A DNA stretch of 64,000 bases from UBA6170 sp034003505 (GTDB taxonomy: Bacteria > Chloroflexota > Anaerolineae > Anaerolineales > Anaerolineaceae), in contig JAVEYK010000006.1 in NCBI GenBank assembly GCA_034003505.1, positions 1-64,000 on the forward strand, in the 5' to 3' direction. Below the pieces are notes generated by a model. That model searched no databases. It was given only the letters and a program-made list of their open reading frames with translations, and was not told the origin of the DNA. The stretch's first letter is position 1. The number at the start of each line of letters is the position of its first letter. Of this stretch, positions 36,445 through 45,826 are shown piece by piece. A program made the translations under genes and the position numbers.

Positions 36445-36711
36445 TCATTTTCTGCGTTGAGGTGTGGTGGCGATCGGAATATCTGCGATTAATCGATGCT
36501 CTTTACCTTCCTGGGTCATATTAATTTTCACTTTATTGGGTTCAATATGAATATATTTGGAGATAACATCGATTAATTCATTTTTTAAGCTTTCCAATTG
36601 TCCCGGGGTGATATCCGTACGATCATGGATCAGCACCAGTTTTAATCTTTCTTTCGCTGCATTCGCGCTATTTTTATCTTTTGTAAACAGGTTTTTGAGG
36701 AAATTATCCAT
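36445..36711 (-). CDS. minE: Cell division topological specificity factor MinE
   Basis: The 88-aa MinE displaces MinC from MinD and stimulates its ATPase, driving oscillation. The N-terminus MDNFLKNLF fits the membrane-targeting segment, the anti-MinCD helix follows (AKERLKLVLIHDRTDITP), and the dimerising beta domain ends with DIPI. It overlaps minD by one base. Confidence 0.93.
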   Translation of the reverse strand: MDNFLKNLFTKDKNSANAAKERLKLVLIHDRTDITPGQLESLKNELIDVISKYIHIEPNKVKINMTQEGKEHRLIADIPIATTPQRRK

Positions 36712-37514
36712 TAATCACCTCTGAATTTCATCATTTTAGCCAATTTATTAAATAATCCACCATTTGCTTCAATATTCATGAAGGGGATGTCCTCGCCCAA
36801 TAATCTTTTTGCTATGTTATGAAAAGCTTGACCTGCCTTTGAATTGTTAGCAAATGTGACCGGTTGACCACGATTAGAAGCCACGAGAACTGATTCATCT
36901 TCCGGGATCACCCCAAGTAGTTTTATCGCCAGCAATTCAAGCACATCCTCTGTATTGAGCATGTCCCCTCTTTTCGTCAATGTTGGATTGACCCGATTTA
37001 AAATGAGTTGAGCAGGGCCTTTTTCTTCAGCCTCCACCAAACCAATAATTCGATCAGCGTCTCTAACCGAGGACACCTCTGGATTGGTCACAACCAAAAC
37101 AAGATCGGCTGGGGCCAAAGCATTACGAAATCCGCGTTCTATACCTGCAGGAGAATCGATAATGATCCAGTCCATTTCATCGCGTAATTCATCACACAGA
37201 CGTATCATATCGCTGGGCGAAACTGCACTTTTATCTCTGGTTTGAGCAGCAGGGATCAGAAAAAGTTCCGGCAAACGTTTATCGCGAATCATTGCCTGTC
37301 GAACTCTACAGCGCCCTTCCACAACATCCACCAAATCATATACTATTCGGTTCTCCAAACCCAGAATCACATCTAAATTTCTTAAGCCAATATCTCCATC
37401 AATACAGACGACTTTTTGATTCTCTTGCGCTAATGCAACTGCTAAATTAGCAGTGGTCGTTGTTTTGCCAACGCCACCTTTTCCACTGGATATTGTTAAT
37501 ACCTTAGCATTCAT
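36711..37514 (-). CDS. minD: Septum site-determining ATPase MinD
   Basis: MinD is the membrane-cycling ATPase that recruits MinC. The deviant Walker A motif is SSGKGGVGKTTTTANLAVAL at residues 8-27. The switch motifs IDGDIGLRNLDVILG and IIIDSPAGIERGF are typical. The C-terminus (LFNKLAKMMKF) forms the amphipathic membrane-targeting helix. Length 267 aa is normal. It lies 9 bp after minC. Confidence 0.96.
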   Translation of the reverse strand: MNAKVLTISSGKGGVGKTTTTANLAVALAQENQKVVCIDGDIGLRNLDVILGLENRIVYDLVDVVEGRCRVRQAMIRDKRLPELFLIPAAQTRDKSAVSPSDMIRLCDELRDEMDWIIIDSPAGIERGFRNALAPADLVLVVTNPEVSSVRDADRIIGLVEAEEKGPAQLILNRVNPTLTKRGDMLNTEDVLELLAIKLLGVIPEDESVLVASNRGQPVTFANNSKAGQAFHNIAKRLLGEDIPFMNIEANGGLFNKLAKMMKFRGD

Positions 37515-37523
37515 AAACTTGTT

Positions 37524-38207
37524 TTACCTCGTCTTCGGATTCCATGTTTCAGCAACAACCTGTCCGTCAATAATTTTTGCCACCTCTGGTTGAGGTTTCC
37601 CTTTTCGTTTTGGAGAAATGGCGATAATGCCAGAAATACGCAGTTGTGTGGGTATTAAATCCAGGGCACACACAGTGGCTTCCTGATCGCCGTTGGATCC
37701 GGCATGCACCACACCCTGGCACCTGCCCCAGACAATAATACTACCCGCAGCGATGATTTCACCGCCCGGGTTTACATCTCCAAGAATGACAACATGACCA
37801 TTCGAAACAACTTTAAACCCGGAGCGAATGGTTTTTCGAAGAAAAATTGCATCCTCTCCAGGAATAGAGGATTCAATTGATTTGATGATGCGCTCTGGTT
37901 TTGGTACCGAGATTCTGGTTGCCAATCCCAGGTCCTGCGCTGTCAGTTCAGTGGTCGCTGAAGTAGACAATATAGCCCAGAGGACAATGCTTTTATCCGC
38001 CAGACGGTCACGTAACATTCCTAAATCGGCTGCATGCAACACTCGATTACCAACGTCCAGGGCTAATTTTGCCCCTAGAAAAAATTTCTCTTTTTCCGAA
38101 ATTTTATCCATCAGCGCATTATGAACATCCTGCCAATCTCCTTCCCCCAGAGTGACCAATAATCCTTCTCTAATTCCCTTTATTTGTATGGTTTCCGCTT
38201 GTTTCAA
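37524..38207 (-). CDS. minC: Septum site-determining protein MinC
   Basis: MinC blocks FtsZ polymerisation away from mid-cell. The N-terminal FtsZ-inhibiting domain begins with IQIKGIREGLLVTL. The C-terminal beta-helix that binds MinD contains GHVVILGDVNPGGEIIAAGSI and VWGRCQGVVHAG. I chose TTG at 38207 because GGAAGAG lies five bases upstream and the protein then starts as in other MinC. An ATG at 38234 has no ribosome site. Confidence 0.9.
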   Translation of the reverse strand: MKQAETIQIKGIREGLLVTLGEGDWQDVHNALMDKISEKEKFFLGAKLALDVGNRVLHAADLGMLRDRLADKSIVLWAILSTSATTELTAQDLGLATRISVPKPERIIKSIESSIPGEDAIFLRKTIRSGFKVVSNGHVVILGDVNPGGEIIAAGSIIVWGRCQGVVHAGSNGDQEATVCALDLIPTQLRISGIIAISPKRKGKPQPEVAKIIDGQVVAETWNPKTR

Positions 38208-38279
38208 TTGTACTCTTCCATGATAGGGATCCATCCATCTGGATGCATCAAAGTTTAAATTATAGCATTAAGAGCTTTT

Positions 38280-40379
38280 TTATTGATTGATCTCTAACCC
38301 CTGATCAACGGCTTTCAGCGCAAAATATGTTTCCAGGATATCCCGAACGACCGGTCCACTCAACACTGCCCCTTCATCACCGTCGTAAACGAAAACAACA
38401 ACTGCAATTTCAGGATCATCAAAAGGAGCATATCCAACATACCAGGCATGGGCGGGCCAATTACCCGGATTACAGATATTCTTCTCCTGGGCAATATTGT
38501 CACAATATTCAGCAGTACCTGTTTTTCCAGCTGAGGGTACTGTTTCACCGGCAAAAATTAATGCGGATGTACCATCCACCACTACTTCTCTAAGGGCTTC
38601 CTTGTTTTTTGCAATCACCCATGGTTCCACTGTCTTTAATTCGCCTGTGGTTCTGAAATTTTCATCATAAACCTGGATCACTGGATCTTTCGTGATGTCC
38701 CGAACCTGAACCGGTGTAAATGGTTGAATCACATTTCCTTCTGCATCCAATATCTCTTTCACTAAGGTGGGTTTCATCATAATGCCATCATTCGCAATCG
38801 TCGCAAAGGAAACCAAAACCTGGATCGGTGTAGATAATACATATCCCTGCCCCATCGTGGCGATATAGGTATCACCGGTGGACCAGTTTTCACCCACATT
38901 AATTCTTTTCCAGGTCGGGTCAGGGATTAATCCTTTCATTTCACCAGGCAATTCGATTCCCGTGATTTCTCCATACCCCAAAGCTTTGGAGTACTCACCA
39001 ATTCGCCATATATTGAGACCAACCGGAACCTCATCCCCATAGCCACCACCGACTTTATAGAAATACACATCGCAGGATAAAGCTACGCCACGCATAAAAT
39101 CTACCGTTCCATGCCCAGCACCTGTATCCTTATATGTATAACAAACATATTCTCTTTGGCTCCCGGGGTCATTCGGCGAAAATTGTTCAAGAATGGTGAT
39201 CTTTCCCGGATCTTCCACTGTTGTCTCCGGCCTGACGACATTTTCATTCAAAATACCGACGGCAGGTGCCAGCTTAAATACTGACCCGGGAGGATGTTCT
39301 GCAGAAATGGCATGATTAAATAACGGCTTGCGAGGATCCAGTTGTAATTGATTGTAATAATAAGCCGGAATGATCCTCGCCAGACGGTTATTTTCAAAGG
39401 TTGGATAACTTACCAAAGCCAGTATTTCTCCCGTTTTAGGATTCATCGCGATGACAGCGCCTACATTATATTTTTCAACCCCTTTGATCAGATTGTATTT
39501 CTTCATATTTGCCAGCAATGCTGTTTTAGCCGCCGCCTGCAGCCTGGTATCGATGGTTAATTTAATGTTATTTCCAGATTCTGCAGGAATAGGTACCTCG
39601 AGGTCACGAATGAGCTTCCCTGCGCCATCTACTTCTACAACTCTTTGACCATTTTTCCCCAGTAATAACTCATCCAGGTATTGTTCAACCCCAGCATATC
39701 CAACCTTATCCCGGTTGGCAACAAAACCAAGATCCTCATAATAATCAACCTGTGAAGCCGGGATTGGGCCTAAAAACCCGATCACCTCTGAAGTCAATTC
39801 CCCGGTGGGATAATCACGCACAGGAACGATTTCAATATCAACCCCTGGCCAATCACTCTTTTTTTCTCTGATCACCATCGCAGTCTCGGGATCAATATCA
39901 CATTTGACCTGGACTGGGCTATAAGGAGCATTGGTATCCCCTATATACACAATCTCCTTTAATCCGAAATCGTTATAGCAGGGCGTAAAATTCTTAATTG
40001 CTTCCTCATCATCAATATTGCCGCTCGTGACAGGTATGTCGATCAACTTTGAAAGTTCCCGATAAATGCGTTGCATGTCACCATTGGGATTATAAGTATC
40101 CACATCCGGCAATAGCGCTGGTGTAACCACCACATTGTAAGAAGCAATATTTCTGGCCAGAACAAAACCGTTGCGGTCATAAATAATTCCCCTCTGTGTG
40201 GTTTCACTAATCTCTCTGATGCGATTCTCATTTGCTTGTTCGAGAAATGCTGCACCCTCAACCACTTGAAGAGAAAATAACTGATAGACATAATAGAGCA
40301 GGACAGCAATCATCACGCCGAAAAACACAAAAACACGCCAGCGCTGCACTCTGAATTGATCTAGAATTGATTGATTCAT
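38280..40379 (-). CDS. mrdA: Penicillin-binding protein 2 (transpeptidase)
   Basis: PBP2 cross-links peptidoglycan during elongation with RodA. The 699-aa chain has a single N-terminal membrane helix (residues 15-35), a pedestal domain starting at RGIIYDRNGFVLARN, and the transpeptidase with PPGSVFKL (SxxK), SCD in GVALSCDVYF as the SxN equivalent, and AGKTGTAEYC (KTG). SCD instead of SxN is common in PBP2. Its start overlaps mreD by 4 bp. Confidence 0.94.
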   Translation of the reverse strand: MNQSILDQFRVQRWRVFVFFGVMIAVLLYYVYQLFSLQVVEGAAFLEQANENRIREISETTQRGIIYDRNGFVLARNIASYNVVVTPALLPDVDTYNPNGDMQRIYRELSKLIDIPVTSGNIDDEEAIKNFTPCYNDFGLKEIVYIGDTNAPYSPVQVKCDIDPETAMVIREKKSDWPGVDIEIVPVRDYPTGELTSEVIGFLGPIPASQVDYYEDLGFVANRDKVGYAGVEQYLDELLLGKNGQRVVEVDGAGKLIRDLEVPIPAESGNNIKLTIDTRLQAAAKTALLANMKKYNLIKGVEKYNVGAVIAMNPKTGEILALVSYPTFENNRLARIIPAYYYNQLQLDPRKPLFNHAISAEHPPGSVFKLAPAVGILNENVVRPETTVEDPGKITILEQFSPNDPGSQREYVCYTYKDTGAGHGTVDFMRGVALSCDVYFYKVGGGYGDEVPVGLNIWRIGEYSKALGYGEITGIELPGEMKGLIPDPTWKRINVGENWSTGDTYIATMGQGYVLSTPIQVLVSFATIANDGIMMKPTLVKEILDAEGNVIQPFTPVQVRDITKDPVIQVYDENFRTTGELKTVEPWVIAKNKEALREVVVDGTSALIFAGETVPSAGKTGTAEYCDNIAQEKNICNPGNWPAHAWYVGYAPFDDPEIAVVVFVYDGDEGAVLSGPVVRDILETYFALKAVDQGLEINQ

Positions 40380-40882
40380 GTTTCCTCCGCCAAAGGATAA
40401 ACCCAGCGTTGCAATTCATTAACAAGCAGAAACATAGGAACAGCAACAATCAAATTAATAATCATACTAGGTAATATTACTGATTGAAAAACTTCTTTTG
40501 CAGTCATTGGTAATCCGGATAATTGTAAGTAAAAGCCAAATATAGCAAGATGTAAAAACGTGAAAATTGCACTAAAAATTAGCATGCTTACAATCGGTAA
40601 CTGTTGAATATTATTCTTACTCCAAAAGACCACAAAGGCAATGATACTGTATAGTCCAAGGATGATGCCAATTGGTTCCGCAGAAATCAAGGAAATGAAG
40701 AAAATTGTAATACCAGAATAAATAACGATATCCAACATACCTGTCTGTTTTTGAATAACCCAGGCAATTGCGCCAAGCATTAACAAATCTACTTTTCCAG
40801 CGAGAATTTGAATGTAACTAAAAATTCCCAATTGCAACATAGCAATAATTAAGACAAAAAATAAAATAAATATTTTTCTCAT
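40376..40882 (-). CDS. mreD: Rod shape-determining protein MreD
   Basis: The 168-aa protein consists of five or six hydrophobic helices with few charges. Sequence is weakly conserved in this family, but its place between mreC (1 bp) and mrdA (4-bp overlap) identifies it. It anchors the elongasome in the membrane. Confidence 0.85.
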   Translation of the reverse strand: MRKIFILFFVLIIAMLQLGIFSYIQILAGKVDLLMLGAIAWVIQKQTGMLDIVIYSGITIFFISLISAEPIGIILGLYSIIAFVVFWSKNNIQQLPIVSMLIFSAIFTFLHLAIFGFYLQLSGLPMTAKEVFQSVILPSMIINLIVAVPMFLLVNELQRWVYPLAEET

Positions 40883-40883
40883 T

Positions 40884-41726
40884 TTATTCAGTTTGATCAG
40901 GTATTAATGGAGTTATATCCACTGGCCTGAAGTTTTTTATCACCAAAACAGCTTGCAATTGTGAATAATCAATAATGGGTTGTAAGGTAGCTGTCTGGAA
41001 CAATTCATTTTCGAATCTTCGAACCGTAATCACCTGCCCTATTATAATGTCAGATGGATAATTTCCACCGAGACCCGATGTAAGAATTACCTCACCTGGT
41101 TCGAGATTGGTACCCTGTGGCACCATTTCAAGCGTAATTTCGCCGGTAATGGATCCATTAATTTGCGCATTAACCGCTTGTGTCTGTAATTTGACATTTA
41201 CAATGGACGCGGGGTCGGTGATTAATTGAACCCGTGCCGCTCCGGCGGTTACCGCATCAACTCTACCAACCAATCCGGATTGGGTAACGACTGGCATACC
41301 TCTGCGAATGCCCTCATCGCTTCCATGATCAATGATGATGTAATGAAGAAAAGGGCTGGGATCTTTTCCAATCACCGCAGCAGCAGAATATTGATACTGA
41401 GGCCGGGTTCTGGCATAACCTAATAGCTCCTCCAAGCCCTGCGATTCTTCTAGTTGCTCCTGTAAGATGATTATCTGCGATTGTAAGCGGGCTACCTCAT
41501 TCTCAAGTTCAATATTCCTGACTCTTAATTCCTGCACGTCCTGAGGCGCATTTAACAACTGGCTTACAGCAATATATCGGGAAGAAATCCATTCCTGTGC
41601 ACCCAAAAACGGTCTGGTCAGAACAACCAGCACCGGACTCAAATATCCACCCAGAGCCAATAATATTAATCCGACAGCGATTAAAACAACTGTAAAGGAT
41701 TTTATTGAATTAAAAAATTTTTTCAT
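40884..41726 (-). CDS. mreC: Rod shape-determining protein MreC
   Basis: The 280-aa protein has one N-terminal helix (residues 10-30), a coiled coil at about 65-95 (NIELENEVARLQSQIIILQ), and the MreC beta-barrel domain with AAVIGKDPSPFLHYIIIDHG and GMPVVTQSGLVGRV. It links cytoplasmic MreB to PBP2 outside the membrane. mreB lies 31 bp upstream. Confidence 0.94.
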   Translation of the reverse strand: MKKFFNSIKSFTVVLIAVGLILLALGGYLSPVLVVLTRPFLGAQEWISSRYIAVSQLLNAPQDVQELRVRNIELENEVARLQSQIIILQEQLEESQGLEELLGYARTRPQYQYSAAAVIGKDPSPFLHYIIIDHGSDEGIRRGMPVVTQSGLVGRVDAVTAGAARVQLITDPASIVNVKLQTQAVNAQINGSITGEITLEMVPQGTNLEPGEVILTSGLGGNYPSDIIIGQVITVRRFENELFQTATLQPIIDYSQLQAVLVIKNFRPVDITPLIPDQTE

Positions 41727-41757
41727 TTAATTTTAGTTTTATTAAAAAACCATCCAA

Positions 41758-42804
41758 TTAATCGATATCAACGAGCAATTTGGAATATTTTTCTAAATCA
41801 TCAAGCACCATTCCAGCACCACGAGCAACACAGGTCAAAGGATCCTCAGCAACCCAAACTCGCAGATTTAATTCATCCGTCAATCTTTCTTTTAAACCCA
41901 GTAATAAAGCACCCCCACCAGCCAAACAGATACCATTTTCCATCAAATCTGCGACGATTTCAGGTGGGGCTTCATCCAGTGCATCTTTAATCGTGTCAAT
42001 AATCACCTGAACGGAAGAACTCACTGCTTCCCGAACTTCGACAGATGAAATCTCTAATTCTTCAGGTAAACCTGTGACCAGATTTCTGCCGCGCACACGC
42101 ATTGTTTTTTCGGTTGGCAAAGGGTAAGCTGAGCCGACTGTCATTTTTACCTGTTCAGCCATCCTTTCACCAATTAACAAATTGTACTTGTTGCGAATAT
42201 AAGTGATTATGTCTTGATCAAGCTCATCCCCAGCGACACGTAATGACCGGGAAACAACAACTCCGCTCATTGAGACAATGGCAACCTCAGATGTACCGCC
42301 ACCAATATCAACGATCATACTTCCAATCACGTCGGTAACCGGTAAGCCAGCCCCGAGCGCAGCTGCCATTGGTTCATCGATCAGATACGTTTCACGCGCT
42401 CCTGATTCTTTGGAGGCATCATAGACTGCATTTTTTTCAACTTCTGTCGCTCCGGAAGGAATACCGATCACCACACGAGGTCTTGGTAAAGGTACCAATG
42501 TTTGTTGATGTGCTTTACTGAGGAAGTAGCCAATTAAATCCTTGGTTACATCATATTCTGAAATCACACCATCACGGAGTGGTCTCACGGCAATGTGCGA
42601 AGCGGGAGTTCGCCCAACCATTTCCTTCGCCTGCAATCCAATTTTTTCGGGTCGTCGTGTTTTCTTGTCCAGAACCACCCAGGAAGGTTCGTTAATAACA
42701 ATCCCTTTACCACGAACATTTACCAGGGTATTCGCTGTACCTAAGTCAATTCCAATATCTAATGAGAAAAGTCCAAACAACCAGTTTAGTGGACGGAATG
42801 CCAA
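41758..42804 (-). CDS. mreB: Rod shape-determining actin homologue MreB
   Basis: MreB filaments orient cell-wall synthesis. The 348-aa actin fold shows the phosphate-1 motif DIGIDLGTANTLV, the phosphate-2 motif MIVDIGGGTSEVAIVS, and the adenosine loop GICLAGGGALLLGL. It starts with TTG at 42804, backed by AGGAG eight bases upstream. It opens the mre-mrdA-min-rodA-gltX run. Confidence 0.96.
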   Translation of the reverse strand: MAFRPLNWLFGLFSLDIGIDLGTANTLVNVRGKGIVINEPSWVVLDKKTRRPEKIGLQAKEMVGRTPASHIAVRPLRDGVISEYDVTKDLIGYFLSKAHQQTLVPLPRPRVVIGIPSGATEVEKNAVYDASKESGARETYLIDEPMAAALGAGLPVTDVIGSMIVDIGGGTSEVAIVSMSGVVVSRSLRVAGDELDQDIITYIRNKYNLLIGERMAEQVKMTVGSAYPLPTEKTMRVRGRNLVTGLPEELEISSVEVREAVSSSVQVIIDTIKDALDEAPPEIVADLMENGICLAGGGALLLGLKERLTDELNLRVWVAEDPLTCVARGAGMVLDDLEKYSKLLVDID

Positions 42805-42838
42805 ATTATTACTCCTGAAATAGGATTTATTAGACTGG

Positions 42839-42847
42839 ATTATAACA
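42839..42847 (-). promoter_or_regulatory. Extended -10 promoter for the mre-min operon
   Basis: On the minus strand TGTTATAAT combines a TGn extension with a perfect TATAAT (42844-42839). The -35 region is poor. The leader to the mreB TTG would be about 28 nt and contain AGGAG. Confidence 0.6.
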
Positions 42848-42915
42848 TACTGAAATATTTAAGATTTCATTTAAACGATTTTATCAAACTATCCATAAAT
42901 TGTTAATTTATTCAT

Positions 42916-43470
42916 TTATTTTATTCCCCCGGGTCCAGGAAATTGATTCCCCAGGAGAAATCCACCATAAGCGAAAACTAACATTTTTAGAACTTTGCCT
43001 ATAAAGCAGAAGAACAAGAAACGATAGAGCGGTATTTTCATCGCACCTGCCATCATTCCCACAATATCAAAAGCGGGATTGGGGATGAAAGCCAATACAA
43101 CAATAGTAAGATCCCCATACTTTTGCATCCAACCTTCTAATTTATCATGCCATTTGGTTTTCTCAATAATTCCCTGGCCGCTGAATCCTGCCAAATAACC
43201 AGATATCTCCCCAATTGTGGCTCCTCCGCCGGCAGCCAATGCGACTAAAACCGGATTGAATACAGCCCCCATCGCAGAAGTGATCAATACACCCGGTACG
43301 GGCAATATTAAAGAGGCGTTCGTCAGCAAAGAAGCGAGGAAAATACCAACATAACCAAATCTTTCCAGATATTGAATACTCTCGCGATTAAGAAATAATA
43401 TGATCGTTAATCCGATCACAAAGATTATTGCTAACCATCTCAGGATTGTTAGACGTTTCGCTTCGCTCAT
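42916..43470 (-). CDS. VTT-domain (DedA-like) membrane protein
   Basis: The 184-aa protein has about five hydrophobic segments. The re-entrant motif region LLTNASLILPVPGVLITSAM and the block FIPNPAFDIVGMMAGAMKI match the VTT/SNARE-associated family, members of which act as lipid scramblases or flippases. Its own substrate is unknown. Its start overlaps the udk stop by four bases (ATGA). Confidence 0.83.
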   Translation of the reverse strand: MSEAKRLTILRWLAIIFVIGLTIILFLNRESIQYLERFGYVGIFLASLLTNASLILPVPGVLITSAMGAVFNPVLVALAAGGGATIGEISGYLAGFSGQGIIEKTKWHDKLEGWMQKYGDLTIVVLAFIPNPAFDIVGMMAGAMKIPLYRFLFFCFIGKVLKMLVFAYGGFLLGNQFPGPGGIK

Positions 43471-44123
43471 TTATCGAATTCTAGACTGGTCTCAGTCGAT
43501 TTTAATAAAGACTCAACCCTCGCAATTACCATATCCAGAGCAACCTTATTTCTTCCCCCTTCCGGGATAATAACATCAGCGTATCGTTTTGAGGGTTCAA
43601 CAAAATCCAGATGCATTGGTCTTACGGTCGCCATATATTGGGTGATAACCATATCCATCGAACGACCTCGTTCGGCAATATCACGTTGTAAGCGCCGAAT
43701 AAAGCGAATATCATCATCAGTATCAACAAAAATCTTCACATCAAATAAATTTCTCAATCTTGGTTCTACAAAAATTAGAATTCCTTCAACCACAATCACT
43801 TGTTGAGGTTCAACTTCGATCACCTGTTTCGTCCTGGTATGGGTAGTAAAATCGTAAACTGGTAAGAATATTTTCTGCCAGTTTCTTAATTGAACCACAT
43901 GTTCAATGAGTAATTCGTTTTCAAGAGAATTCGGGTGATCAAAATTTATTAACTTTCTCTGATCTGCGGGAAGCGCGCTCCAGTCACGGTAATATGCGTC
44001 ATGTTGTAAAAAAGCAATTCGATGCGCACCAACACCTTTTAAAATTTCATTTGCGACGGTTGTTTTTCCAGAGCCAGATCCCCCAGCAATACCAATAACG
44101 AGAGGTGTTTTTCTTTTCATCAT
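43467..44123 (-). CDS. udk: Uridine kinase
   Basis: This P-loop kinase phosphorylates uridine and cytidine in pyrimidine salvage. The Walker A motif is GIAGGSGSGKTTVANEIL. The block FLQHDAYYRDWSALP and NFDHPNSLENELL are family hallmarks, as is the later DDIRFIRRLQRDIAERGRS. ATG 44123 is chosen: it falls exactly at the transcription start predicted from the -10 box at 44135-44130 and has no ribosome site. An ORF extension to 44147 overlaps that promoter. Confidence 0.92.
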   Translation of the reverse strand: MMKRKTPLVIGIAGGSGSGKTTVANEILKGVGAHRIAFLQHDAYYRDWSALPADQRKLINFDHPNSLENELLIEHVVQLRNWQKIFLPVYDFTTHTRTKQVIEVEPQQVIVVEGILIFVEPRLRNLFDVKIFVDTDDDIRFIRRLQRDIAERGRSMDMVITQYMATVRPMHLDFVEPSKRYADVIIPEGGRNKVALDMVIARVESLLKSTETSLEFDK

Positions 44124-44129
44124 AAAAAA

Positions 44130-44135
44130 ATTATA
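44130..44135 (-). promoter_or_regulatory. -10 box predicting a leaderless udk mRNA
   Basis: A perfect TATAAT on the minus strand is followed by six T residues and then the udk ATG, so transcription should begin at or next to the A of ATG. No clear -35 box was found. Confidence 0.5.
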
Positions 44136-44189
44136 ATCACATTCCATTAAATACTGTAATATTAATCCATATCAATATCAGGAGAGGTC

Positions 44190-45770
44190 ATGTTTGAATA
44201 CTTCCAAAATCCGTTTTTTTGGGCTGGAATTAGTTTATTAGGACTTCTGGGTGCTAATACATCAGTCAATACGCGCTTTGGAAAAAAATACCGGCTTTTT
44301 GGTCGATTATCAGGAGTGCTATTCAGTCTGGGTAGAATTATTATGGTTCTTCCTTTTATTAGCCAACCCAGATTAAATGAATCTCTTTTAACCAACCTTG
44401 CGGGTATTTTGTTGGGAGTAATCAGTATTATTTTTTTAATTCCGGGTTGGATTAACCAACCTCTTACCGCTCCAAAAGAAAATTTAGGATTTAAAACAAA
44501 AGGTTTGTATAGTATTGTTCGACATCCTTTTTATCTGGGTGAAGTTTTATTTTCTCTGGCGCTGGCAATTTATTTTCGTTCCATTATCGGTATCGCCGTT
44601 ACACCAATCTGGTGGGTAGCACTACAACTCCACATTATCCATGAAGAAGAAAGTCTTGAAAAAGTCTATGGCCCATTCTATCTCGAATACAAAAACCGGG
44701 TAAAAGGGCGCATTTTTCCGCTTCCTCCCTTTAATCTAAATACCACCATTCCTGTTTACCCTTTCAAGAACCTGGTGTTCAGAGGAGGCGGAATGAAAGG
44801 TTCTGCTTATACTGGTGCCCTGGAAGTTCTTGAACAAAAAGGAATATTGAAACAAATTAAACGTGTTGCCGGTTCTTCTGCGGGAGCGATTACTGCAACC
44901 CTGGTTAGTTTTAATCAGGATTTTTCCGAAACATTGAAATTAATTGAATCGCTCGATTTCAAGTTGGTACCTCAACTCGCCTCGGACAATCGTGAAAATG
45001 AACCAGAATGGTTACCAAGGTTTATTGGAAAAGAAATTTCCAAAATTACCGGTGATTTTGAGGCTGTGCAAAGACTGATGACTAAATATGGTTGGTATTC
45101 CAGTGAGTATTTCAACCGTTGGATCAGGAAGATCATTGCAAAAAAATGTGAGGGGAACGCCGACGCGACATTTGCAGACTTTCGCAGGTTTGGATTTAAA
45201 GATTTATATGTTGTGAGCGCGAATGTCTCCAAATTGGAAGTAGCAGTATTTTCAGCTGACACCACGCCTGATTTTGCTGTTGCAGATGCAGTGAGAATGT
45301 CAATGTCGATCCCCTTATATTTCGAAGTGATGCGATTTGATGGTGAAGTATTTGGTGAAGGGGATTACTTTGTTGATGGTGGAATACTTATGAATTATCC
45401 ATTGCACATTTTTGACCATCCTAAATTTAAAGAAAATAACATCTGGTATGAAAATGGTATCAATTGGGAAACACTTGGTTTTTATTTATACACCAATGCC
45501 AACTTGATATCAGAAACAAAGAAAATTGAAAGTTTTAAAGATTTCATTTCCCATCTGTATGAGTCATATAATATAAGTTTGCAAATGGCTGAGATTGAAC
45601 ATAACCCCAATGTTCAGAGGCGCTCTGTTAAAATAAATACACTCGGGGTCTCCTCCACCGACTTTCACCTGTCCAAGAAAGATCAAAAATTTAGAGACCT
45701 GATTGACGAAGGCAGAAAGGCTACATTAAATTATCTGGAAAATTATCACCGGTTTATAATAAAAAATTAG
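44190..45770 (+). CDS. Fusion of an isoprenylcysteine-methyltransferase-like membrane domain to a patatin phospholipase
   Basis: The 526-aa protein joins two enzymes. The N-terminal 190 residues hold about five membrane helices with the ICMT/phospholipid-methyltransferase motifs GLYSIVRHPFYLGE (SAM-binding) and EEESLEKVYGPFYLEYKNRV. The rest is a patatin domain: oxyanion loop VFRGGGMKGSAY (residues 196-207), nucleophile GSSAG near 230, and the DGG motif in YFVDGGILMNYP near 394. It should modify and cleave membrane lipids. AGGAGAGG precedes the ATG. The stop codon lies within a repeat of the tRNA-Thr 3' end. Confidence 0.88.
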   Translation: MFEYFQNPFFWAGISLLGLLGANTSVNTRFGKKYRLFGRLSGVLFSLGRIIMVLPFISQPRLNESLLTNLAGILLGVISIIFLIPGWINQPLTAPKENLGFKTKGLYSIVRHPFYLGEVLFSLALAIYFRSIIGIAVTPIWWVALQLHIIHEEESLEKVYGPFYLEYKNRVKGRIFPLPPFNLNTTIPVYPFKNLVFRGGGMKGSAYTGALEVLEQKGILKQIKRVAGSSAGAITATLVSFNQDFSETLKLIESLDFKLVPQLASDNRENEPEWLPRFIGKEISKITGDFEAVQRLMTKYGWYSSEYFNRWIRKIIAKKCEGNADATFADFRRFGFKDLYVVSANVSKLEVAVFSADTTPDFAVADAVRMSMSIPLYFEVMRFDGEVFGEGDYFVDGGILMNYPLHIFDHPKFKENNIWYENGINWETLGFYLYTNANLISETKKIESFKDFISHLYESYNISLQMAEIEHNPNVQRRSVKINTLGVSSTDFHLSKKDQKFRDLIDEGRKATLNYLENYHRFIIKN

Positions 45771-45779
45771 AGCCACCGA
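45760..45779. repeat. Distal copy of the tRNA-Thr 3' end (putative att site)
   Basis: TAAAAAATTAGAGCCACCGA here matches 48211-48230 at 18 of 20 positions in the same orientation. The last ten bases, GAGCCACCGA, are identical and include the final nine bases of the tRNA-Thr gene. It covers the stop codon of the patatin fusion. Confidence 0.6.
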
Positions 45780-45826
45780 AATCCTCAAGAATTATGCAAT
45801 ATGAATGATAGATTTTTTAAACCCTA

